Source: Deuterostichococcus epilithicus
Taxonomy: Eukaryota > Chlorophyta > Trebouxiophyceae > Prasiolales > Stichococcaceae
Direction of reading: 5' to 3'
Assembly: GCA_033439295.1 (NCBI GenBank)
Contig: JAVTLE010000003.1
Location: 2,418,001-2,482,000 of the forward strand
DNA length: 64,000 nucleotides
Below, piece by piece: positions 1-11,711 of this stretch (within the stretch, counting starts at the first letter, position 1; each line of letters starts with the position of its first letter). The notes beneath the pieces were generated by a model. The model worked only from the letters and a program-made list of their open reading frames with translations, had not been told where the DNA came from and did no database searches. A program made the translations under genes and the position numbers.

Positions 1-245
1 GCCGTGCCCTGAGCATGCAGAGTCCGCCGCATGTGTCACGCACGGCATGGCTGGAGGCGTGTGCGGGTGCTCGTTGGCAGCGGTCGCCAGATGGCAGGAG
101 CTTGAGTGGCGGTCATGTGTGGAGCATGCGCCATGCCGGTGCAGCTGTCAGACGATGCGAATCCCGCCAGCAGATCCATGTGCGATGCCCGCACCTCGCA
201 TGTCTGCCCCCTTCCCGACCCCTGGCCGACAAACCCCACCCGCAG

Positions 246-1998
246 GCCTGACCAAGTGCTCGGCGCTGCGCGGCGGGCAGCGCGACGTGAGCGTCGACGA
301 GCGGCTGGCGGTGGCGCTCGGCATCCAGGGCGCCAGCGTCGCGGACATCCTGCGCCTGGCATACCCCTCGCTCTACGCCCTACACGACCCTAGCCGCGCC
401 ACCCCCAGTGCGTCTCCGCTCTCGCAGCCTCCTCACACCCGTTCCTTCCTTCCTTCCGGCTCCTGCTGGCAACCCGCGCCTGGCACGCACATCGCCATTT
501 GCGGTGGACGACCCGCGCCACCCCAGCGTTGCGTCACCGCAAGCGGATCCTCACCCTCGCGGATCAGATTGCGCCCCAGGCCAGGTTCTGCCGACCACTG
601 GTGCCGAGACCGCTTCAACGCGGCCACGCATTCCCACGCTGCAAGTACAAGAGGCCGCACCGCGACGTCGGCTGCCATGGTCCAGCGCCCGTTCACTCCA
701 CACCTGTCGGTTGTGCGGCGCCCGGGAGACACCCGCTCGCTTCCTGCATCCTTCAAAACCCTACAAAGCGTGACGCCACTCTACCCTTGTGACGCAGCCG
801 ACTGGGGCGCCCGGGACGGAGAGGGGCGTTTCGTGCTGCCGGCGGGCGTGCCCGCGGAGAGCAGCCAGCTGTCCACAGACGGGGCGTACCTGCTGGACAA
901 CGGCCGCATCTTCCTGCTGTGGCTGGGCCACTCAGTGTCGCGCAGCTTCGTGGCGCAGGTGGGCGGGGTTTCTGTGCGGGAGCCCCTGCCGTTCGGCTGT
1001 CCTCCCTGCTGTGGCTGTGCCGTGCGGCCTCGCGCGACGCCGTGGCGGCGCAAGGCAGTTTTCAATTTTCCGGCAAACTTGTGCAAAGTCATTTGGGGGT
1101 GGGCTTCGTTCCGTCAGATCCCTTGCCGGACGGGCACGCCGGTGGGATGTCAAGGCGCCGGCACAGGACCGTGCGGCAGCGGCACGGGCGGGTTCTGCAG
1201 TGCCGCAATGCCCAACCTGTGCACGTCCTCGACACCGGGAGCTGCAGCTGCAGTGAGCGCACCGCAGCGACGCGTCGCCTTCCGACAGCTCTTCAGGGGT
1301 GCCACCTGTGCCCTCTACTGAGGTGTTGGCTTGGAGGCGGCCAAGATGCCGCACAGGGTGGAGCGGCTGCCGTTGGAGTGCGACTCGCACCAGGCCTGGA
1401 GCCTCCAGTCACAACCGCTCCAAGGCTCACCCGATGCCGTAATGCAGATCTTCGGGCTGGAGGCAGACAAGGTGCCGCACGAGGTGGAGCGGCTGCCGCT
1501 GGAGCCGGCGCAGGGCGGCTCCGACGTCTCCCGCCGCTTCAATGCGCTGCTCGGGTGCGCGGCCCCGCCCGTTGCCCTGCGCGACGCGCCGCCAGCTCCG
1601 CAGGCGCATCGCCGCGCATGAACCTGCTTTCCCCGAGCTCGGTTAGCAGACCGCGCAGCTCCCGTCGGTGGTCCCCCGGCCAGCGTCCGCTGCCCGCTCG
1701 GGCTGCTGCTGATGGAGCGCTGCACTCTGCGGCTGCTGCGCCCTCTGTTGCCCCTCCGAGGTCCAGGGCGCCCCGGGCATACATGCTCCGCAAAGCTCCG
1801 CTGACTGGCCCGTATGCTGCGCCGCACAGGGCGCTGCGGGCGGGACGGGCGATGCACGGCCAGGTGTGGGTGGTGCGGCAGGGGTCAGCGCTGGAGGCGC
1901 GGGTGGCGCCCTACCTGGTGGAGGACGGCGGCCCGGGCGGCCCCTCCTACCAGGACTGGCTGCTGCAGCTGCACAAGTCTGTGCTGACCGGCAAGTGA
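246..1998 (+). CDS. SEC24: COPII coat subunit Sec24, 3' exons only
   Basis: C-terminal part of Sec24, the cargo-binding subunit of the COPII coat that buds vesicles from the endoplasmic reticulum. Four exons close in phase: 246-407, 798-958, 1448-1554 and 1830-1998 (TGA), giving 199 residues; the gene runs off the left edge and anything in 1-245 is unresolved. Family-like stretches seen are LTKCSALRGG, a LRLAYPSLYAL block, a gelsolin-like segment (DGAYLLDNGRIFLLWLG), SRRFNALLGALRAGR and the terminal VEDG..GGPSYQDWLLQLH motif that ends Sec24 proteins. The order of these blocks matches the family from the helical domain through the gelsolin domain to the C-terminus. Introns are short and GC-rich. 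The intron before 1448 and the region after the stop both contain decayed copies of this gene's own exons. It converges with the ECM gene on the other strand. Confidence 0.9.
1328..1380 (+). repeat. Decayed copy of Sec24 exon 1448-1554 in the preceding intron
   Basis: About 50 bases here match the 5' half of the exon at 1448-1554 (GGAGGC, CCGCAC, GGTGGAGCGGCTGCCG in the same order and spacing). The copy lies about 120 bases upstream of the original. It reads similarly (LEAAKMPHRVERLPLE against LEADKVPHEVERLPLE). A proper acceptor was not seen in front of it and the exon phases close without it, so it is taken as non-coding. Confidence 0.75.
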
Positions 1999-2248
1999 GG
2001 CGGCGACTGCGGCCACAGCGGGCGGAGGGGAACTCCCTTGCCGATACCAGCTGCTGCAGCTGCACAAGTCGTGCTGACCGGCAAGTGAGCCGGCGGTAGC
2101 GGCGGCTGCGCTGGTGGTGAAATCCTCCTGCCAGGACCTACTGTTGCAGCTGCAGAAGCGGTGTTGGCTGGCAAAGTGAGGCGGGTGATGGTTGCGGCTG
2201 GCTGCTGCAGCCGCGCATGTTGGTGCTGATGAGCAAATGATGCTGTCA
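1948..2248 (+). repeat. Tandem decayed copies of the last Sec24 coding segment
   Basis: The end of the coding sequence, from the CTGCTGCAGCTGCACAAG block through the stop codon, is followed by three further diverged copies. The blocks start near 1960, 2051, 2141 and 2201, so the period is about 90 bases and then about 60 for the most degraded copy. Copy 2 still reads GACCGGCAAGTGAG and copy 3 reads GGCTGGCAAAGTGA. All lie downstream of the stop and would be 3' UTR. Confidence 0.85.
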
Positions 2249-2870
2249 GAGATGACGGCGGCGGTGGCAACAAGGCTGCAGCGCCATGCGGTATGGCCTC
2301 CGGTCGGCGCACGCTGGGCTTCGGGAGACTGGCGCCGCAGACGCACGAGGCTGCTCAGAGCAGCTCGTCATGAGGAGAGCAATAGGTTTGGTGTTGGCAG
2401 GCCAGTCAACTCCTTGCAAGCCCGTAGCGATTCACCATGCAAGATTTGATGGAGCACACAAGCAACTTGAACACCTTGTGCTTCCGATAACAAAGGTCCA
2501 GCAAGCCCGTGCACGTGTGTGCGCGACCGCCGCTGGGTTCGAGATTGCACCAAGGCGATGAAACACTGCAGGAACGATTGAAACTCATCGAACACATCGC
2601 TGCAACAACACCATGCACTCTTTGCCGTTCTCTCGCACAAAATTCCTAATCAATGCAAGAAGCTGCAAAGCACTGCAAAAACGTTTCGTCATTCGCCCTC
2701 AAATGGCTGTGATGATACAATGGGCCGGGATCAGCTGCATCCAACATGAAATTGGTCCCGGCAATGCGCAGTGCTGCATACTGTCAAAGTTCGATTGGCA
2801 ACAGCGGCATTGTGCGTGCGCATGGTCCCCGGGTTTTCATGAATTGGCCATGCGGCCGCTGTCATGAGGG

Positions 2871-2875
2871 TGTAA
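2871..2875 (+). terminator. Candidate TGTAA polyadenylation signal for SEC24
   Basis: TGTAA is the usual poly(A) signal of green algal nuclear genes. This copy lies about 870 bases after the SEC24 stop, which would be a long 3' UTR, so the assignment is tentative. The rest of 2249-3005 holds no gene I can support. Confidence 0.4.
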
Positions 2876-3005
2876 CAATATCATCTTCAGCAAACCGCTG
2901 CGGTTCTGAGCACAGCAGACCCCTGCTGTGATCAGAGACCTCTATCTGGCAGCCTCCTAAGAGCTGATCATCATGCCAACCGCGGCCGGCCGCGGCATCG
3001 CACGT

Positions 3006-6000
3006 TCAGCCAATGCCGCCCAGCAGGTATTGCTGGATGCAGACATTGTCAAGCGCAAACATGGAGGCGTCTCCCGCGTTGCCAGTCGGCGTGAAGCTCA
3101 CCTACCGTCGCGATGGAAGCACTTGTCATGAACCCACAGGCAGCGAAGCTATAGTGCATTGAGAAAACCACGACAATCGCTGGATGATCTGCATTGCACA
3201 CGCAGAGGAAGTCAGGTCGCCGTACCGTGTCGACGCTGCTGAATGCCGGCTGCGGCAAGAACACCTGTTGGTGTGGCTGCGCAGTCTGCAAATTCAGCAC
3301 CATGCTCGCGCCCGACTTGAGCGTGCCGCTGCGATAGCCTTGCACCGTGACCGTCAGCTTCGGCGCGCCAATGGGCGTGATGAAAAAGGAACCGATGTCC
3401 AGCACCTGCAGAGCCCCGGTAGGGCGTGCAGCATCATGGCTGTGAAATTCTTACGTTCCATCAAGCCACACTGCGACAATAAAAGGATGCCCGGGATGGG
3501 ACCATGCAATCGACCAGACATGGGGGAAGTACCAATGTTTTCCACTCTGCTCAGAACCCAGCACGGTACCTCCGCCATGCTCGGGAAGCGACATATACAA
3601 GGCAGGCGGATGTGGCTCGTACCTGCAGCAAGCCGCTGAGAGCGGCCACAATACTTGGCGAACCCCCGCCACTGTTGATGAGGACATTGGGCAAAGAGAT
3701 GAGTGCATTCTGCAGGTTGATGTTGGCGCTTGTAGCACCGTTGATGACCGTGAACCCATTGAACGCCAGGCTAAGCGAGTTGCTGGGCGCTGTGTTGTTT
3801 GCATTCGTATCGAAGTTGAGAAGGGAGCCAACGGTGCAGGTGTTTGAAGGCGGAGGCGGAGGTGGCGACGGCGGTGTGGGAGGCATTGGCGGCGGGCTTG
3901 GTGGAGGGCGGGCGGCGGCAGTGGCGGTGGCGGTGGCGATGGCGGGGAGGGCTAGGCGGTAGCGGGTGCGGATTCGGGGCGGGAGAGGTGAGCTGGGCGG
4001 CGGCGGCGGAGGTGGCGACGGCTGAGAGGGAGGCGTGGGCAGCGGGACTGATGGAGGGCTGGGCAGCGGCAGAGGCGGTGGCGATGGCGATGGCGGGGAG
4101 GGCTGGGCGGCGGCGGGTGCGGACTCGGGGGCGGAAGAGGCGGGCTCGGCGGCGGCGGCGGCGGCATTGTCGGGGAGCCGGGGGCACCATTGATGCACAG
4201 GTTGTCAAGTGCAAACACACCGGCGTTGCCTGTTGCAGACGGTGTGAAGGTGATGCTGTCCTGCGAGTAACAGACAGGGCGGTGTCAGAAAATATCCAGG
4301 TCGGCAAACATCGCCTATAGAATGACACCTCAACCTGATATGATCTGCACCTAGCAGGTGCAGGTGATTCTGACATTGGGAGATTCATGCAGCGGCAAGG
4401 ATTGAATCTCACCGAGCCCTGGATCTCTGGCGGGAAGGTGACGGGCTGCCGCGGCGCGGCTGCCGACAGGTGCAGGTCTGTCGACCAGTAGTCCGTGCCC
4501 GCATAACTGGCAGCTACGGTCACCGTCAGGCTGGAGGCGTAGACCGCCGACACCCACATGGAGTTGAGGTCGAAGGAGTACAGGTCGGCCATGGTGATGG
4601 ACGCCGGCAGTCCTGCATAACGCATGCCAGGATAGGCGGAGCCTTGACTCTGCCGCAATTGAACACAATGCTTCCAGCCACAGCAACTCCGCGTCTGAGA
4701 GAATCTTAGTCCTGACAGAGCCTTCTTTTCAATGCATGCACTCAGCTCCATCCTTTGCCGGCTCCGGTCTCCAGATAAGCCGTTTTAGACGAACCTAGAG
4801 CTGTTCTACAGCCCTAACTGCAAGCACCTGCACCTTGCGCATTGATGATAATGTTGGGCGCCGAGACGACGGCGGCACTCACGCCGCCAGTCAGCAATGC
4901 GCCTCCGTCCTGGACCAGGAAACCGGGGAAGGCGAGCTCGAGGTAGCTGGGCACCGCCGGCAGCGAGTTCATCAGGCTCAGCGGCACCGGTATGTCATCA
5001 AAGGTCAGCAGCGTGCCGCCAGAGCCCGTGGTGCAGGTGGCGCCTGGCGCTGCGGTCAGCAGCGGTGAGGGCGGCGGCGGCGAGGAGGGCGGCGGCGGGC
5101 TGGGAGGTGGAGAGGGGGACGGTGGCGGCGGAGAGGGCGGAGTTGGCGGCGGCGGAGAGGGCGGCAGTGGGGGCGGCGACGGCAGGCTGGGTGGCGCAGG
5201 GTGCTGGACGAAAAACAGCTGGAGCGACGGAGGGCTGGGTGGCGCAGGGTATTCACCGAGGAACAGCTGGCTGACGAGCGACGCAGGAAAGCTGCCGCTG
5301 CCGTCGGAGACTTCATATTGCAGGCCACTGAGCCTCATGTCACCGCAGGGCGTCGGCGGGAAGCTCATGTCGATGGTGGTGACGCCCTGCAAATCGGCGG
5401 GTTCAACCGCGACGTGACCGCCAAAGGGCACTTCGTACACCCGGGTGACGAGTAGGATGCGGTTGAGCTGGTTATCGCAGCCGTTGGCCAGCACCTGTGC
5501 ATTTGGCGGTGTGCTGATTGCTGATTGCTGATTGCTGATGATAACAGCACTTCATCGCGCCAGGGCTCGGCAGAGGCTGGCGGCAGCCTATTGGGGCAAA
5601 CACGCTGGCTGGCTGCGGTGCCTGAGGTTCATCGCAGCAATAAGGCACATAGCAGTATGTGCTTGAACTGCAAAGGCTCAAAACGAATTCGGCACCTGCG
5701 GGTTGGCGGTGACATAGTCAATGTAGCTCCAGGTATTGCAGCGGCGCGTTGCATAGTCAACCGTCATGATGCACTTGCAGTCGGCGTAGCCCCGCAGCGT
5801 CACAATCACGCCCAGTGGAATGAGCGTGGTGCACGAGTCCATCAGAGCGCTGCGCTGGGTTGCCTCCAGGCTCATGGTCATGGCCACGTCTGCAGACAGG
5901 CAGAGGTTTCGGCGTCAGTGTGGCTGCCTGCCGGAAATTCCAACAGACAGAGAGTGGGTGTGCTTTGTTAGTGTGTTGCATCTGCCTGCAGCTGCGCTGG

Positions 6001-7406
6001 AACCCCAGTCGAATTGAAGGGGACATACAACTCAAGCGCAGCTTGCGCCAGAGGCAGCATGCCAGGCAGCCAGCAGCTCGGCCTTAGCCAGTAGCCCGTA
6101 CGTTCCACGCTGCTGTCGGTGGAGCCTTGCAGCGCCGTCGACACCTGCAGCTGCGCCATCACATCGCTGCCCTCCAGCGGCGCCGGCGCAGAAGCGGAGT
6201 CGCTGGGTGCCGCCGCCATGGCCGAGGTGGTGTCGACGGCGCCCGGCAGCACCTATTGCCGGGTGGACGACATGCCTCCTCAGAACGGTTGTCAGAGCTG
6301 CAGAGCATCATGCGTCAGAGCAGCTTGTCCGCAGACTGCATGCCGCCATGACGCTGCCCACACACGCCATCATGTCCAGGCGTCCTGCCAAGCCATCGGC
6401 GCCTGACCACACAGGCATACTTCAGAGCTCGTACTGCCCAAGGTTGGAACGCCAAGCTTGCAAGCAGGAGCACCTGCAGGGCGCCGGTTCCAGGGTCCAG
6501 CGCCATGCCGACAGCAGTGATCATGGTGCCTGCTGCCGGACCCGACGCCACCAACAGCTGCACCGAAGGTGTCGCTGCGGCGGGCGCGCCGCCAATAGGC
6601 ACCGCCTGCAGGCTTTCATGTTTCAATGCAACAGTCGAAGGGGGAAGCTGGTCCGCGGATGGTGCTGGCTGCTCGCCGCCAGTGCTGGCGCTGCCTGTTG
6701 GAGTCGTCGGCAGGCCGGCGCCGCCGCTGGTGGTTGGGGGACTGGCCCATGTTGGCAGCAGCAGGCTCACGACGGCTGCGGGTGCTCTGGACGCGCGCGG
6801 CGGGCGCCTGCGCTGCTGCTCCGCAGTGGGTTTCCGCGCCGGCCGCGGCTGCGTCTTCGGCTGCGCTCTGGTCGGCCGCCGCCTGGTCGGCCGCTTTTGA
6901 GTTGGCCACTTCTCACTGGGGCGCCTGCGAGTTGGCTGCCTCGCTTGCACTTTGCCCGTCGGCCGCGCTCGCATCAGCTGCCTCCTCGTGGGTCGCTTCA
7001 AGGACAGCTGCTTTCGGCTGGCAGACGGTCGCTTGGTAGGCCGTCGGCCCCTGGTAGGCCGATGCAGCCCCATCCTTTCAGCAGATGGCTTCACCGGCGA
7101 TTTCGTGGGCCTGAGGACGCTTTGCCGGACCACACTGTCCTCCGCCTCGCCGCGGGGGGCCGCCTGGCGTGGGTCTCTGCTGCCGCGGGCTGCTGCTTGT
7201 GGTGTCGACCGGGCGGCGCCGCCAGTGTTTGTCTGTGGCTGGTGCGTTGGCGTGCCAGCGCCGCTGCCGCCTTCCGCTGCTCTGTTGGCATAATGGCCTG
7301 TTCTTGCACCCGTGCAAGACCACCGAACCCGGCTGAAATGCTGCGCGGTCTGATGGGCGTCCGCTGCGCCATGGGGCAAGCTCCGGGCTGCTGATGGTGC
7401 TGCTGC

Positions 7407-7439
<33 letters not shown>

Positions 7440-7466
7440 TGCAGCAGGAGGCGCTTCGGGCAGCAA
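3006..7466 (-). CDS. Secreted proline-rich extracellular matrix protein with two beta-sandwich-like repeats
   Basis: I know no named orthologue. Exons read on the minus strand: an N-terminal part from about 7466 to 6474 (limits uncertain, basic and rich in RPT/KRPT), 6252-about 5990, 5889-5696, 5494-4828, 4612-4413, 4260-3623, 3405-3226 and 3101-3006 (TGA). From 5494 down the phases fit, except that 4260-3623 is 638 nt and needs a frame change. The chain has a Cys-containing N-terminal domain, a Ser-Pro linker (SPPPPTPPSPPPPSPSPPP), repeat A (LLTFDD...NIIINAQGAG...FDLNSMWVSAVY...DSITFTPSATGNAG.FALDNLCIN), a second Pro linker, then repeat B with the same order (LLNFDT...NVLINSGGG...VSFTPTGNAGDASMFALDN). 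Hydroxyproline-type SPPP linkers and paired Cys point to a wall or matrix glycoprotein; this is inference. No clear signal peptide was found because the start is unresolved. Confidence 0.72.
3845..4170 (-). repeat. Proline-linker minisatellite
   Basis: Imperfect higher-order tandem repeat of about 150 bases, built from GGCGGTGGCGATGGCGGGGAGGG-like blocks on the plus strand. Two long copies run about 3920-4070 and 4075-4160, and a partial one starts near 3845. It encodes the second Pro-rich linker of the ECM gene on the minus strand. The Pro-rich reading changes frame inside the repeat. Confidence 0.7.
5511..5541. repeat. Short 7-base tandem repeat
   Basis: GATTGCT-type unit repeated about four times in the intron just upstream of the ECM exon at 5494-4828. 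Confidence 0.8.
7395..7446. repeat. CTG microsatellite
   Basis: Run of about 17 CTG triplets with one CTT interruption, at the 5' end of the minus-strand ECM gene. It would give poly-Ala on the minus strand if translated. Confidence 0.9.
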
Positions 7467-9506
7467 GCTGCTGCTGCCGAGTGGTGGCCACCCCGGCAGC
7501 AGAGGTGCTGAGGCCTGTGAAGAGCACGTAATGGTGCGTGGTGCGAAGCGAGGTGTTGCTTACAAGGCGGCCAGTCAGGCTTGCTGCTGACGTTGTGATA
7601 CCCCGAATGGCAAGCAAGAGTCATGATTGCATGAACAGCCGATCCAGCTCTGCCAGCTAGTAGCACTACTGGGATCGGTGCACGAGGTAGTGCTGCCGTA
7701 TGATGTCGGAGGCCGTCAATTTCGTAACGAAGCGCAAGTCAAAACTGTTTTGTACCGCACATATACAAGATCTTCTAGAAAACCGCGGTGCTGGACAGTC
7801 GCCGAACCGCGGTCGTAGGGTAAGTGGACTCACCGCGGTACTGAGAATGATTTGTACCAGGAGGAGCACGCTGCCGAGCGCCGGCGTGTGCCCAACCAAG
7901 TGCCAAGGTTGCGCCGTCCGGTGCGGCATTATTATCGGAAGGCCCAAAGACTAGCTGCACAATCTGCGAGCAAGCACGGCTTCAGACATCATGAACTGCA
8001 AGAAGAAGAGACTTCAATTCATATGTATGCGGTCGAAGCCAGTGGGCGGTCCACCAGGAGTAATCCTGATGTGCGCAGATAGAGTGATGGGCCACGCACT
8101 CCAGCTTTTCTGTACCAGCTCCGGCAGCGAGCAACACGACATCTTCTAGAAAACATCATGTAGCAGGGGCTGATGTAGAAGCTTGAGATGTCTAGCTTGC
8201 AGCAGGGGGATCATCGGGGTGCTATCAGCTCGTATGCTTGGCTGCACCGCGTCTCATCAACGACAATCCGCCACCGAGACAAACGTTCTTGTTCAGCCTT
8301 CGCAGATAAGGCAACAATCCGTTGGGCAAAAAGGATATCATTTTCAGGACTGCGCGCCGGGTCCGCGGTCTCGCCAGAACTTTGCCTGTGTGGCACTAGG
8401 TCGAACGGCCTGCGGCAACATCACGTGCGAGCGACACACACGACCGCCGGCCTCGTGGCTCTGCCATTGATCATCAGTTCATTTGCTAGGCTTGTCTTGT
8501 GCTTCATCTTCTGATGAGAGCACACTCACCTGCGCTATCCTGCGTCTGTGATGGCCGGTCGTCGTTGGCCGCCAACAGTAGAGTGCAAGGTTTGCACTCT
8601 ATCTTGCAACGCTCGCCAGCGGACGAGAGTCAGTGACGCGGCTGCTGCCGAGGCAACACGACGTGTGCGGCATGCCATCTCCGGTTGCGAACCCCTCGGG
8701 CCGTGTACGGCTTTGCAAGAGGCATGATATGGCACGTGCTTACCTATGGCGGTACAGATGACTTCTCCTATATAATCCTGTTCCTGTTCCGTCGAATCTC
8801 CGGTACAGGCATGATGGGGGATGGTTGCTCGGCTGAGCATGCTTGTGTCGCGCTGTGCATACGTGCTTGGTCGCCTCGTCTCTCTGCTGATAGCGCGCAG
8901 ATTCCGCTAGGTACGAGCGGCGCACACCACAGCACTGTGTCTGTCGAGCAAAGATGCTGCAATCAAGCAGGCACAATGGTAAACTGCTGAGGCATGCGAC
9001 ATGCATATCAGGTCGTGCACTCGCTGAAGGCTGACATGTATCGTACAGATCGAGGTCCGCCGTCCAGAGCGCAGAAGGTTGGCTGCTTCTGAGCGCCTCT
9101 GTAATTGACTAAGCAGGCACCTTCCCGAACTTGCTGCTGAGCCTGGCTATCTAAGCTGTCTGCCCTAATCCAATGCATGGCAGCCGTGCCCTGCCAGCAT
9201 CGTGCTGGCCAGCGTAATGGCTGCTGTGTCATGTCCTACCACCGCCAGCTGTAGGTCATGAGAGTCTTTCTAGAGAGTCTTCCGACAAACTCCCTGCAAG
9301 TCAAGGGGGATTGGGAAAGCTGTGCACATCAATCTTGGGGCTTTGCGCTTTGGCTGCGCGTCATTTCGCCGCAGCTGTGCCTCGACACAGGAACGCTGCC
9401 CATAAACAGATGCACAACCGGGAGCGGGCCAATCTGTTTTACGGCAGACATGCCCTCACCTGGACTGCCTTCCCAACCATGCAAAGCACGCCTCAAAAGG
9501 GTCGCC
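7467..9506. other. Intergenic region between the ECM and MLF genes
   Basis: No coding exon with family similarity or consistent splice phasing is visible. It should contain the promoter of the minus-strand ECM gene and the 3' UTR of MLF. Two TTCTAGAA elements near 7770 and 8143 match half of a heat-shock element (TTCnnGAA), and a TATATAA lies near 8769. Their function is not shown. Confidence 0.4.
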
Positions 9507-11711
9507 TCATAGGATTTCGATGGTGCGCGGGCCGCCGGTCGCGCCGGCAGAGCCACCGCTCCTGCCGCCTCTGCCGTCGCCGTCGCCGTAGCGGCTGCCG
9601 CCGCCGCTGCCGAAGCTCAGGCGCGGCAGCCAGCCTCGGGGGCAGCGGCGCTGCCCGTTGCCGATCGCTGAGCCGCCGGCCGCCGAGCCGCCGCGCGCCG
9701 CCCACTCCTCGTCGAATGCTGCAGCCTCCGACTCCCTCAGCCCGTGCAGGGTCTCGTGGAACTCCTCCACGCCTGTGGCGTCCACCGTGCGCACTGTCGT
9801 GCGGCCCTGCGGCAGAGGTGCTACGAGAAACTGCAAACGATGCCAAAAGGGGCGCGCCCCAGCAGAGTCTTGATGCTCTGCCCGCGGGGCACCAATTTCC
9901 GCATGAAGCATCCAAAACTTGCTGAAGGCCCACACATCTCGAAGGCAGTTACACTTTGGACCGGCAAGCTTTTTGCGCTTTACGTCCCACGAGCTGCACC
10001 TGCACCTGCCGCTGGCGCATGTCTATGCTGCGCGCCGGCAGCATAATGCCTCGCGGAAGCCGGGCTGCGGCACCAGGCCACTTGCAAGCAGGGCCGGACG
10101 GGCCTGTTCCGGCATGCACACTGTGGCTAAGCCAGGCTGCAGGTTGCTGCTGGCCTTCAACCCGGAATTCTCAGCACGGATACTGCTGCCGCCCCGCCCC
10201 GCCGCGTGCAGGAAAGGTACTCGTGAACGGCTCTCAGCGCACCTTGTTGCCGATGCGGTGAGAGGTCTTGACAGACTGCATGTTGCTGTCGCTCACCACC
10301 TCCTCGACCACCTCCATCTGCACCACGCGGTGGCAACCCTTGCAATGTGGGCAGCAAGCAACTCAGCAACCCGGGTGGGAAAGATGGGGGGCAGCCGGGG
10401 GTCCGAGGGGTCCACGCTGCTGGCCCCGACTCCTCGTGTGCAAGCACGGCATGTGCACCCACGCACGCTGCATCAAGGATCCTGTGCCACATGACCACCT
10501 CATGCGCGTGGCATGCAGGTGGTGCTCAGCATTGAACTGCCGAGAAGTGCAGAGTCCTGCACGATGTGCCTTGTGTCATACATCACGCCATGTCCCTGGC
10601 CAAACGCTCTTGTTTGCTGGCCGTTCTAAGAAAGGGCCAGCTGACAGCGGGCTCGCACCCCGCTTGGGCCACGCTGCGTGGTGGTCGTCTTGCTGTATCC
10701 GCGGCCGCCGCCGCCATAGCTGCTGTACGAGGTGCTGCTGCTATAGGAAGAAACACTGCCGCCGACTCCGCCACCGCCAAAAAAGCCGCCGCCGCCAAGC
10801 CAGCCGTCTGTCAGGTCCGCCCCTCCAGGATGGGAGCGCGGGGACACCTCATCCCCGCGAGTACAGCTGTGAGGCAAGACTGCAGGCACACGGCAGCGCG
10901 GGAGTGGGCACCGAGTGACATGATATGTGATGGCCTGGTGCTCTCTCTGGCAGCTGGCTGTTGGGGATGCAAGAGTGAAGCCAGGGTACCAAGCACCAGG
11001 AAGAACAACGGGTGGGTGGGGGCACGCTGCCGTAAATGTGCACACGAAGCTAGTCCCGTCGCGACTGGAAGCTTACGTGTGCCTTGGACAGCGGGGAACA
11101 CGACGCTTCAGGCAGCGCCTGACGGTGAACTGCAGAGCGATACCTGTTTCAAACGCAATGCTCAGGCAGGCGCAGCCAGGGCTGCCCTTCATCGCACCTT
11201 GCTCATCCCCTGGCTCCTCAATGAGCGGCGTGTGGTTGGAGTGCGAAGTGCCGCCCTCGTGCGTGCGGGGCACCTCTTCGATTGTCGCACTCTGCCGCGC
11301 CTGTGGAGCACAACGCACATAGCTGAGTGAGGAGTGCATCACGCCAGTGTTTCAGGGTGCAGGCGCTTCAACTCCCGTGGTACATCCGGCTCTGCTGTCC
11401 TACTCGAGCTTGCTGATGCATGTGCGCATACCACACGTGCACCGCTGCTGTGCGCTGTAAGTGTTCCTGGCATCGTTCCTGCACAGAGCTGCAGTCCGTG
11501 ATACAATCACCTGAGGCTGGCGTGGGGGCAGCCACACGCCGGGTCCGCCAAATAGGGGGTCATGAACGAAGGGGTCGCCGGTGAACGGGTCAGAGGTGAA
11601 GAAGGGGTCGCTGAACGAGGGCCGGCCGAAGACGCCGCCGAAGAAGCTGTCCATAATACCCTGGAATGGGTCCTTGGCCTGTCCACCAAAGCGCCGGCCA
11701 CCGCCAAACAT
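9507..11711 (-). CDS. Myeloid leukemia factor (MLF) family protein
   Basis: Homologue of MLF proteins, conserved eukaryotic adaptors of still uncertain biochemical role linked elsewhere to cell-cycle control and protein aggregates. Five exons on the minus strand close exactly: 11711-11511, 11300-11198, 10807-10659, 10338-10243 and 9806-9507 (TGA), for 282 residues, close to the usual MLF size. The start is the first in-frame ATG before the diagnostic N-terminus (MFGGG, then DPFQGIMDSFFGG and repeated SDPFF/GDPF). The middle carries a Gly/Ser stretch, SYSSSTSYSSYGG and YSKTTTTQRGPSG, followed by RVVQMEVVEEVVSDSN and ending in a low-complexity Gly tail with GPRTIEIL. The SYSSS..YSKTTTT..RGP motif and the RTIEIL ending match animal MLF sequences as I remember them. 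It is divergent to the kinase gene. Confidence 0.92.

Noticed and set aside
47-1321. Long plus-strand open frame of 424 codons
   Set aside because: It reads through SEC24 introns; only the parts at 246-407 and 798-958 match the family, and in-frame splice sites explain them.
2470-2550. Possible tRNA from a GGTTCGA T-loop-like string
   Set aside because: No matching acceptor stem, anticodon arm or D-loop could be folded around it.
6207-7394. Plus-strand open frame of 395 codons
   Set aside because: Low-complexity shadow of the minus-strand RPT-rich ECM region; no family similarity or codon pattern supports it.
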